Source: Myoxocephalus aenaeus (lineage: Eukaryota > Chordata > Actinopteri > Perciformes > Cottidae). From it: 64,000 bases of DNA. The stretch covers positions 1,070,001-1,134,000 of the forward strand of contig JBAMJR010000078.1 of the NCBI GenBank assembly GCA_038501785.1, given 5' to 3'. Below the pieces are notes generated by a model, which saw nothing but the letters and a program-made list of their open reading frames with translations, had not been told where the DNA came from and ran no database searches. The position numbers and the translations under genes are program-made. Below are positions 1 through 12,100 of this stretch, piece after piece (within the stretch, counting starts at the first letter, position 1; every line of letters starts with the position of its first letter).

Positions 1-1436
1 GGGGGAGCGTCTGAAGGAAGGGAGCAACATCAACAAGTGAGTCGACAGGAAATAGACGACAACGTCTTCTTCCACGAGATAAATGGAGCGACCCGGCCGG
101 GTTCCTCAAAGTCTACACTCACTTTTCATTTGGGTCTTTTTACACTGCACCAAGATTACCTGATGATTTCGTTGTCTCCTCCCCTCCCTCTCTCTCTCTC
201 CTCCAGGTCCCTCAGTACTCTGGGGTTAGTCATCTCGGCCTTGGCGGACCAGGGAGCAGGGAAGTACAAGAGCAAGTTTGTTCCCTACAGAGACTCTGTG
301 CTCACCTGGCTGCTCAAGGTACACACTTTAAAACCCTTTAAAACTATTATCAGACAAAAAACAACAACATATTATCTCCTGAACCACATCGTTGTTTAAC
401 TTCATTTAAATTGCTACAATACCACAACCCTTGTGAGAAGAGACATCTGCTGTGAAACATCATTAAAGTAACTGTTAAGTTTAAGTATTTACGTGAACTC
501 CATTTTTGAACCGAACGACACAGTTCTTCGACAGAAACTCCTTTGAACACCCAAATGCTGTGTTCTAGTATGACTTTTGTTGCAGATTCTGATTCTTTCG
601 GTCCTACTCTTTCCAGAAAGGTGTGTTATTAGTATGTGGGCTGTTGTTAGGGCTCCATAATACAGTTTGAGGAGGCATTTTTGGGAAATCTTGCTCATAT
701 CGTGCTGGATGTTCATAGTTTTGATCAAAATATATTTTTTAAGTGATTTTTTTTGCAGATATAAAAAAGAAAATTCCAAGACTTTGCTGAACAAATACAT
801 ACAATAAACACACATATTGGAATTAATTTGGGGTTCCTACGACGACTCAAACACAGAAAAGGGCTTAAAGGGTTAATGCACAACGGAGTGTTTTAAGTGG
901 TTTTTTCAAACTAAAGAAGCTGGACTTTAAAGTGATTAATTATTATTGATTTTGCCTGTTAAGTTTCACAGCTCTGCTGGTTATTTAAATTGGAAAAAAG
1001 CTCCTTTTGGCAGCTTTGAGTCTTTAATTTGAGGGTTTCAAACAAGTCTTTCATTTGGCTCCTTTTTTTAAATTGTAATTGTGTTTAAATGCAGCTTTCT
1101 AAAACTTGAATGAACCATTTGCTTTTCACACATTTGAGTCATTCTTCCTGCGGTGGACTTCCTTCACGTCTCTGAGACGTCTCCGTCGTTGCACTCAGAG
1201 GTTTGGATGCGTTTCCCCTGCAGGACAGCCTGGGCGGGAACAGCCGCACGGCCATGGTCGCCACCATCAGCCCGTCGGCCGACAACTACGACGAGACGCT
1301 GTCCACGCTGCGCTACGCCGACCGCGCCAAGAGCATCGTCAACCACGCCGTGGTCAACGAGGACCCCAACGCCAGGATCATCCGGGAGCTGCGGGAGGAG
1401 GTGGAGAAGCTGAGGGAGCAGCTCACCGAGGCCGAG
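1..1436 (+). CDS. KIF13B: KIF13B exons 1-3: C-terminal motor domain and neck
   Basis: Exons 1-36 (cut by the window edge), 207-318 and 1224-1436 encode window residues 1-120. The stretch contains the kinesin switch II helix and following motor core: NINKSLSTLGLVISALA, then VPYRDSVLTWLLKDSLGGNS and the conserved YADRAKSIVNHAVVNEDPNA, which ends the motor and enters the neck. LREEVEKLREQLTEAE at the end is a heptad-like neck coiled coil. Exon 1 ends in phase 2 (AA|G, Lys). Kinesin-3 motors dimerise through this neck, which is family knowledge. The remaining motor exons should lie upstream. Confidence 0.95.
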
Positions 1437-1463
1437 GTGAGCGTCGCTTCATGAGCGACACCT

Positions 1464-1532
<69 letters not shown>

Positions 1533-1550
1533 GATGATGCTTCTCTCATG

Positions 1551-1603
<53 letters not shown>

Positions 1604-1627
1604 GATGACGCTTCTCTCATGTTGAAC

Positions 1628-1696
<69 letters not shown>

Positions 1697-1717
1697 GATG
1701 ACGCTTCTCTCATGTTG

Positions 1718-1755
<38 letters not shown>

Positions 1756-1781
1756 GATGACGCTTCTCTAATGTTGAACGT

Positions 1782-1816
<35 letters not shown>

Positions 1817-1837
1817 GACGCTTCTCTCATGTTGAAC

Positions 1838-1872
<35 letters not shown>

Positions 1873-1893
1873 GACGCTTCTCTCATGTTGAAC

Positions 1894-1925
<32 letters not shown>

Positions 1926-1952
1926 TGATGACGCTTCTCTAATGTTGAACGT

Positions 1953-1993
<41 letters not shown>

Positions 1994-2117
1994 GACGCTT
2001 CTCTCATGTTGAACGTCTGTGTGTGTGTGTGTGTGTGTGTTGATGACGCTTCTCTAATGTTGAACGTCAGTGTGTGTGTGTGTGTGTGTGTGTTGACGCT
2101 TCTCTCATGTTGAACGT

Positions 2118-2163
<46 letters not shown>

Positions 2164-2184
2164 CGCTTCTCTCATGTTGAACGT

Positions 2185-2219
<35 letters not shown>

Positions 2220-2237
2220 GACGCTTCTCTCATGTTG

Positions 2238-2276
<39 letters not shown>

Positions 2277-2300
2277 TGACGCTTCTCTCATGTTGAACGT

Positions 2301-2355
<55 letters not shown>

Positions 2356-2526
2356 GATGACGCTTCTCTAATGTTGAACGTCAGTGTGTGTGTGTGTGTG
2401 TGTGTGTGTGTTGACGCTTCTCTCATGTTGAACGTCAGTGTGTGTGTGTGTGTGTTGACGCTTCTCTCATGTTGAACGTGTGTGTGTGTGTGTGTGTGTT
2501 GATGACGCTTCTCTCATGTTGAACGT

Positions 2527-2605
<79 letters not shown>

Positions 2606-2679
2606 GATGACGCTTCTCTAATGTTGAACGTCAGTGTGTGTGTGTGTGTGTGTGTGTTGACGCTTCTCTCATGTTGAAC

Positions 2680-2728
<49 letters not shown>

Positions 2729-2754
2729 GATGACGCTTCTCTAATGTTGAACGT

Positions 2755-2823
<69 letters not shown>

Positions 2824-4437
2824 GATGACGCTTCTCTCTCTCAGTCCATGAAGGCCCCCGAGCTGAAGGACCGGCTGGAGGAGTCTGAGAAACTGATCCA
2901 AGAGATGACCGTCACCTGGGAGGATAAGCTCACCAAGACAGAGGCCATTGCACAGGTCACACACACACACACACACACACACACAAGTTCAACGTATTCT
3001 TGTTACACTTAAACTGTCGGTGGCAACAACAAGCACTTTGAGATGACCTACATTGACCCGAGCGATTACATTGCAGCCCGCTAGCGTTCTCCAACAATCC
3101 CTGATCAATTAGTCCCCTGAAGAAAACAGAAGTAACCCTTTAAGATATTCACATAGTTGTATTCAGTGTGGAGGTCATTTCCCCAGCATTCACCCTCTCG
3201 TTTCTCCCATCAAGCAGCAGCTAAAGAACAGAACCGTAACCAACGCTTCACGGTTTAAATGTGCGCGACCTGTCCTGCAGGAGCGGCAGCGGCAGCTGGA
3301 GAGCCTGGGCATCTCCCTGCAGTCCTCTGGGATCCGAGTGGTGGACGACAAGTGTTTCCTGGTCAACCTCAACGCCGACCCCGCCCTCAACGAGCTGCTG
3401 GTCTACTACCTGAAGGTACCGCGCGCCGTCCCGCCTCGCCGCACAGTTTCCCCGACGCACACGCGTGTCGTGACCGTGTCTCCTCCGTGTCGTCGCAGGA
3501 GCACACGCTCGTGGGCGCGGCCGACTCGCAGGACATCCAGCTGTGCGGCATGGCCATCCAGGCGGAGCACTGCGTCATCGACATCAGCGAGGACGACGGC
3601 GTGGTGCTCGGTCCTCGCCGCAGCGCTCGGTAATCGGCTGCGGCCGTCTGGAATTATGTCTTTTTAAGTTCCGTGGATATGTTATGTTAACAATGGGTCA
3701 AGTCAGGACAAACCACCGGTAATACAAAATGTGGTATTCGACATTTATTTACATGTGTCTACCATTTTATTCATATATTCCACTGCTTTTGTGAACCTAA
3801 GACCTTTGGTAAACCAATTTCCATCACCAAAACCGATATACCACATGAGTAAAGTTATGTTTTCACAAGAGATATGAAGAATTTCCTAAATCAAGCTTTA
3901 ATTTTTCAGCTTTAGGGCCATATTATCACTTTAAGATAAGATAAAATAAGATAATCCTTTATTAGTCCCTCAGTGGGGAAATTACATGATTACAGCAGCC
4001 TTGCTCACAAGTGAATAAAAAGAAGAATAATACAGTAGAAACAAGTAATATAAATAAATATAAATGAGCAGTAAAACAGTAGAGAATATTAATATACAGA
4101 CTGAATAGAAAAGTACTTAAAATATACGTAATAATATTGCACCAGGTGAATGATAAAGTGACCAAGTTCAGTTCAATGACAATGGTGCCTCATTATATAG
4201 AGAGCTGAGATTGTTCTGCAATTTTTGATGCAACACATGGGTATCTATCATATATGCAAGTGCCTTTTTAAAAAGGTGAATTTAAGAAATTATTAAAATC
4301 GAGAAAAAGGCCAAAGACCCTGAAGGGTTAAAGTGGTCCCTTATTTGACCACCAGAGAGTTGTCTCCTGTTGTAGCTCATAGTTTTGGTCTCAAGACTCT
4401 CGTGCTCATGTAACTACAGTGTTTCTCATCTCAAATG

Positions 4438-4490
<53 letters not shown>

Positions 4491-6292
4491 CCCCCTGTAG
4501 AACCTGTGTGAACGGTGCTGCCGTCTCCAGTCCGGTGCGGCTTCACCACGGCGACCGCATCCTGTGGGGAAACAACCACTTCTTCAGGTCGGTCTCTTTT
4601 CAAATGAACACAAAGTCTCCACTTCATTTATTTACACGCCATCACAAACTCTTCATCGTGCCTCTTCCTTTTTCTCTCCGCTACGTCGCACCCCTTCCTC
4701 TTTCTCCGCCCCTCGCCGTCTCGCACCACATCCAAACCGCCTCTCGCTCACGGACAACATGCTCAGGATCAACCTGCCGAGGCACATGGTCCACGCCGGA
4801 GGCGAGGAAGAGGAGGGCGGCGCCAAGATGAAGACGTGTCTGAGCACGGACCGGCTGGAGGCGGACTTGGACGCGGGCAGCGACGCGTCGAGCGAGCGGA
4901 GCTTCGGCTACGAGTTCGCTCAGGCCGAAGTCATGATGAAAGGCATGGGCAACAACGGTGAGGCCCACTTCCTCGGGGTTCAGCTTTAGTGCCGTGAGCG
5001 CGGTGACGGGGCGTTACTCGGCGCTTTACAGCCGGCACTGGCTGTGAAAGATATGACGTAGGACTCAGAGACTTATTTTGTATCTTCAACTCATCTTAAA
5101 CTCACAGATCAGGGTTAACGCTGTGAAAGAATTAGCCTAAAGAGAACTACTGTCACCCAAGACCAGTCAGTTCCCTACCAAGCATCCTGGCACGCAGCCC
5201 AAAGCACATTGTTGTACATCATTGAAAATGTTTTTTTTTAACTAAACCTAGAGTCTCCAGCTATGACTCATTGATGTGCTATTTAATATTTTAACAATGG
5301 AGCTCACAGGCGCAGAGGAAGAAGATAAATTAGGCTCTTGAAACACACAGTAATATATTTGTTAACTACTTTGGTCTTGTTTTTACATTAATAATAGCTT
5401 TATTCTTAGTTTTTACAGCTTCATCAGAAGTTAATATGTAGCCCCCCAAATGATTCAGTCCAGTATTCACCCTTTCATCTGTATTTTCCACAATGTTCTG
5501 CATGGTTGTGTGACTGAAATAGAGATAACGAGGTAAATATGAGGTTTTTGGATCAACAGTGAAGCAGTTCCAGCGTGTTTGGGGTTGACAGCATTTTACA
5601 TTTTGGATGCTACTTTCCCTTTGCGAAGAAAGAAAGGTGAATTAGAAAAGTCCTCCTCCTCCTCCTCCTCAGACCCGCTGCAGTCGGTGCTGCAGACCCT
5701 GGAGCGGCAGCACGAGGAGGAGAAGCGCTGCGCCCTGGAGCGGCAGAGGCAGATGTACGAGCAGGAGCTGCAGCAGCTCCGCCGGAGGCTCACCCCCGAG
5801 AAACCCTCGCACCTCCTGGACCCGGCCGGCCCGGCGGCGGCGGCCGGCTCCCAGAAGCGCGTGCGGCGCTGGAGCGAGGACAGGTGAGCTCAAGCCGGAG
5901 GATGTGAGACCTTTACTGCCCCCTGTTGGCAGGCAGGTGCTGGAAGGAGGAAAAAGGTGCGCTAGTAGAGCTTCTGTTGTGTTCCTGCGGCTCAGAGAGG
6001 CGATGATGACGCGCAGCCTGCGGCGCCTCAGGGAGCAGATCGTCCGGGCCAACCTGCTGGCTCAGGAGGCCGGCTTCATCGCAGAGGAGCTGAGCAAGAG
6101 GACGGAGTACCAGGTCACGCTGCAGATACCGGCTGCCAACCTGGATGCCAACAGGAAGGTGTGTGTGTGTGTGTGTGAGAGAGACGAGGAAAACACCAAT
6201 ACAACACATACCCACATGATCACGTATAGAGAAAGGGAGGTGGGAGAAATAACTGTGAAAGAGAGAGATGATATGATATCATCCCATTGGCC

Positions 6293-6334
<42 letters not shown>

Positions 6335-8799
6335 CAGAGGGACGAGGTACACAAAAAAGCCATTAAATCAACAGAGCAGATGTCAAAGCACCAAACCCTT
6401 TCTGTGATTGCCATGCTGCACATGCAAGTTAAATGCTGTCTCATGGATGTCCAGAGGGAGTCTGGTGGTGAATGCTGAGCAGTGAAGCGTGAAGCGCTTT
6501 GAGTGGTCGGAGGACGAGAAACGCGCAAAATGGCTCCATTTAAAAAAAATATGCCGAGTTGGCTGTTTGCAGCGCAGCAAGCGATGGAGAGACTTCCACC
6601 ACTGGGTGACTTTGATGCTGAAGAAAACATAAAAACATGATTATTTTCACGCAAATTCAATCAAAAGACATAATACTAAAAGAAAAACATAAGAAGGAAA
6701 ATAAGTTGTAGTAAGAAAAGTAAAAAATGTCATCGTATAGGAAGTCAAAAGAAGTAGTAGTATAGTGTGTTTAAAAAAAAGTCATAGTATACAATGTTGG
6801 ATATTTGTATTCATGGTTACAGTGAATACAGGAAGTTAACAGCAGACAGTATTCAATAAGAGAATACGGTTGTGTTATAAACAGTTCATCTAGTCACTAG
6901 TGAACGAAATACAGGATCTGCTCTGGTGATGAAGAACGTCTCGTCTTTGTGTGAGCGGTCTCTCTGACATCGTGATGCGCTCAGGTATTGAAGATGGGAG
7001 GCAAATCCCACTGCCTCCGAAACACACGCGTCCCGTCAGAGTTCTGACTCCAATGAGGAGCTTGGAGAGCTGCAGTCAGGCGCTCAGGGTTTTAACGTCC
7101 CTTAACCTCCTCGCTAAGGATCCCTTTCTGTTGTCCTCTCTTCGCAGCGTGACGTGGTGTTGAGCGAGCCGGCCATCCAGGTGCGCCGCAAAGGCAAAGG
7201 GAAGCAGATCTGGGCTCTGGAGAAGATGGAGAACCGCCTGGTGGACATGAGGGAGCTCTACCAGGAGTGGAAGGACTTCGATGAAGACAACCCGGTGACA
7301 TTCATATTATAGATGTACTTCAAGAAGCCCCGATGGATCTGTAGATGTAGTTGTGATGTATTAATACCCCCCCCCGTCCTTCCTCTTCCTCTTCCTCAGG
7401 TGATGCGCTCGTATTTCAAACGCGCCGACCCGTTCTTCGACGAACAGGAGAACCACAGTCTGATCGGCGTGGCCAACGTCTTCCTGGCGTGTCTGTTCCA
7501 CGACGTGAAGCTGCAGTACGCAGTGCCCATCATCAGCCAGAAGGGGGAGGTAACAAGCACACACACACACACACACACACAGGACCATGTCATGGCCTCT
7601 GTGTGTTTTCAGTTCATGAATGTTCATCGTCACATTCAAAGCTGTAGTCCTCAAACCGGGAGACGACGTTGAAGCCTGCAGGAAGAGCGGCAGGCCTTGA
7701 AGCCATTTTAACATCGATGGAATTACAATTTAGTTTTCCGCCACGTGGTGCCTTTAGGGCCCAAAAATACACATCATTAGATCCTAAAAGATTATAAAAA
7801 AAGACGTGACGAACAGAATTGAGACCCTGCTGCTGTGCGTGCATCAGGTGGCAGGTCGGCTCCATGTGGAGGTCTGGAGAGGAACGGAGGGCTCCGAGGA
7901 CCGGGGTCCGGGACCGGCCGACGCCCAGCAGTGCAACGCGGACGGAGACCTGCAGGAGCGCAAGCTGGACTGTGTGGTGAGAAGGTCAACCCGTCCATCA
8001 CGTGACTTTAGTGACCAGTGAGCCCAAAGACACATGCGGAAGGAGACGGTCATTTACACATCCTGTTTGTCAGCTCAAAGTAGATATAATGATCCTATAT
8101 AATATGGTGTTTGTCAAGGAAAGGCTCAAAGTCGGTCAATTTCAATTTCTGAACCGAAAACCCATTTTTTTGACTGAATATGCTTCCTAGCATGTCATTG
8201 TTTGTTGTGTTTATTATTGAGATGCTTCAGGTGGAACTCGTTCTAACGCTCTCTCCCCAGGTGAAGATCCTCCAGGCCAGCGGGTTGCCCAGACACCTGT
8301 CCAACTTCGTGTTCTGCCAGTACCACTTCTGGGGGGAGGAGGAGTCTGTGTTCATCGCTCCTGAGATGCAGCCCTGCAGCGAGACTTCCTCCAGGGACCC
8401 ACAATGCACCGTGGTGTTCGACAGCAGCAAGGTGAGACACACACACGCTCACACAGACCCACAATGCACCGTGGTGTTCGACAGCAGCAAGGTGAGACAC
8501 ACACACACGCTCACACAGACCCACAATGCACCGTGGTGTTCGACAGCAGCAAGGTGAGACACACACACACGCTCACACAGACCCACAATGCACCGTGGTG
8601 TTCGACAGCAGCAAGGTGAGACACACACACGCTCACACAGACCCACAATGCACCGTGGTGTTCGACAGCAGCAAGGTGAGACGCACACACGCTCACACAG
8701 ACCCACAATGCACCGTGGTGTTCGACAGCAGCAAGGTGAGACACAGACACAGACCCACACGCACAGACACGCACACAGACAGACAGACAGACTCACTCA

Positions 8800-8844
<45 letters not shown>

Positions 8845-9138
8845 ACAGATACACACAGACACACACACAGACAGATACACACACACACACAGACACACAC
8901 ACACACACAGACAGATAGATACACACACACACACACACAGATACGCACACACACACAGATACACACACACACACAGACAGATACACACACAGACAGATAC
9001 ACACACACACACACACAGACAGATACACACACACACACACACAGACTCACTCACTGAGACAGATACACGCACGCACGCACACAGACAGATACACACACAC
9101 ACACACCCACACACGCACACACACACACACACATACAG

Positions 9139-9193
<55 letters not shown>

Positions 9194-12100
9194 GATACAC
9201 ACACACACACACATACACACACTCTTTCACACATAATAATCCACCGTTTGAGAGAGAGAAAGAATAAAATGGACGAAGCTAAGTCCTCACCAACTTTAAT
9301 TAATCAACACAAACGAAGAGTTTTCAGGATGAAGTCCATCAGAATAAAACAGCTTCATAACCTTTGAAGATGTTCAGTCTAAGATGTCATCAGAATAAAA
9401 CAGCTCCATAACCTTTGAAGATGTTCAGTCTAGATGTCATCAGAATAAAACAGCTCCATAACCTTTGAAGATGTTCAGTCTAAGATGTCCATCATAATAA
9501 AACAGCTCCATAACCTTTGAAGATGTTCAGTCTAAGATGTCCATCATAATAAAACAGCTCCATAACCTTTGAAGATGTTCAGTCTAGATGTCATCAGAAT
9601 AAAACAGCTCCATAACCTTTGAAGATGTTCAGTCTAAGATGTCCATCATAATAAAACAGCTCCATAACCTTTGAAGATGTTCAGTCTAAGATGTCCATCA
9701 TAATAAAACAGCTCCATAACCTTTGAAGATGTTCAGTCTAAGATGTCCATCATAATAAAACAGCTCCATAACCTTTGAAGATGTTCAGTCTAAGATGTCC
9801 ATCATAATAAAACAGCTCCATAACCTTTGAAGATGTTCAGTCTAGATGTCATCAGAATAAAACAGCTCCATAACCTTTGAAGATGTTCAGTCTAAGATGT
9901 CCATCATAATAAAACAGCTCCATAACCTTTGAAGATGTTCAGTCTAAGATGTCCATCATAATAAAACAGCTCCATAACCTTTGAAGATGTTCAGTCTAGA
10001 TGTCATCAGAATAAAACAGCTTCATAACCTTTGAAGATGTTCAGTCTAGATGTCATCAGAATAAAACAGCTTCATAACCTTTGAAGATGTTCAGTCTAGA
10101 TGTCCATCATAATAAAACAGCTCCATAACCTTTGAAGATGTTCAGTCTAGATGTCATCATAATAAAACAGCTTCATAACCTTTGAAGATGTTCAGTCTAA
10201 GATGTCCATCATAATAAAACAGCTCCATAACCTTTGAAGATGTTCAGTCTAGATGTCATCAGAATAAAACAGCTCCATAACCTTTGAAGATGTTCAGTCT
10301 AAGATGTCATCAGAATAAAACAGCTCCATAACCTTTGAAGATGTTCAGTCTAGATGTCATCATAATAAAACAGCTCCATAACCTTTGAAGATGTTCAGTC
10401 TAAGATGTCCATCATAATAAAACAGCTCCATAACCTTTGAAGATGTTCAGTCTAGATGTCATCAGAATAAAACAGCTCCATAACCTTTGAAGATGTTCAG
10501 TCTAAGATGTCCATCAGAATAAAACAGCTTCATAACCTTTGAAGATGTTCAGTCTAGATGTCCATCAGAATAAAACAGCTCCATAACCTTTGAAGATGTT
10601 CAGTCTAGATGTCATCATAATAAAACAGCTTCATAACCTTTGAAGATGTTCAGTCTAGATGTCCATCAGAATAAAACAGCTCCATAACCTTTGAAGATGT
10701 TCAGTCTAGATGTCATCATAATAAAACAGCTCCATAACCTTTGAAGATGTTCAGTCTAAGATGTCCATCATAATAAAACAGCTTCATAACCTTTGAAGAT
10801 GTTCAGTCTAGATGTCCATCATAATAAAACAGCTCCATAACCTTTGAAGATGTTCAGTCTAGATGTCATCAGAATAAAACAGCTCCATAACCTTTGAAGA
10901 TGTTCAGTCTAGATGTCCATCATAATAAAACAGCTCCATAACCTTTGAAGATGTTCAGTCTAGATGTCCATCATAATAAAACAGCTCCATAACCTTTGAA
11001 GATGTTCAGTCTAGATGTCATCAGAATAAAACAGCTCCATAACCTTTGAAGATGTTCAGTCTAGATGTCATCATAATAAAACAGCTCCATAACCTTTGAA
11101 GATGTTCAGTCTAAGATGTCCATCAGAATAAAACAGCTTCATAACCTTTGAAGATGTTCAGTCTAAGATGTCCATCAGAATAAAACAGCTCCATAACCTT
11201 TGAAGATGTTCAGTCTAGATGTCATCAGAATAAAACAGCTCCATAACCTTTGAACATGTTCAGTCTAGATGTCCATCATAATAAAACAGCTTCATAACCT
11301 TTGAAGATGTTCAGTCTAGATGTCCATCATAATAAAACAGCTCCATAACCTTTGAAGATGTTCAGTCTAGATGTCATCATAATAAAACAGCTTCATAACC
11401 TTTGAAGATGTTCAGTCTAGATGTCCATCATAATAAAACAGCTCCATAACCTTTGAAGATGTTCAGTCTAGATGTCCATCATAATAAAACAGCTCCATAA
11501 CCTTTGAAGATGTTCAGTCTAGATGTCCATCATAATAAAACAGCTCCATAACCTTTGAAGATGTTCAGTCTAGATGTCATCAGAATAAAACAGCTCCATA
11601 ACCTTTGAAGATGTTCAGTCTAGATGTCATCAGAATAAAACAGCTCCATAACCTTTGAAGATGTTCAGTCTAAGATGTCCATCAGAATAAAACAGCTTCA
11701 TAACCTTTGAAGATGTTCAGTCTAAGATGTCCATCAGAATAAAACAGCTCCATAACCTTTGAAGATGTTCAGTCTAGATGTCATCAGAATAAAACAGCTC
11801 CATAACCTTTGAACATGTTCAGTCTAGATGTCATCAGAATAAAACAGCTCCATAACCTTTGAAGATGTTCAGTCTAGATGTCATCATAATAAAACAGCTC
11901 CATAACCTTTGAAGATGTTCAGTCTAAGATGTCCATCATAATAAAACAGCTTCATAACCTTTGAAGATGTTCAGTCTAAGATGTCCATCATAATAAAACA
12001 GCTCCATAACCTTTGAAGATGTTCAGTCTAGATGTCCATCATAATAAAACAGCTCCATAACCTTTGAAGATGTTCAGTTTAGATGTCCATCATAATAAAA

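Noticed and set aside
1467..2844. Regular repeats of about 28 bp separated by TG tracts, similar at first sight to a CRISPR array
   Set aside because: The 'spacers' are all TG repeats of varying length, the locus is an intron of a vertebrate gene, and no cas genes exist nearby. It is a compound minisatellite.
8588..9367. Long His/Thr/Gln open frame
   Set aside because: Low-complexity translation of CA/CAGA repeats with no codon-level conservation.
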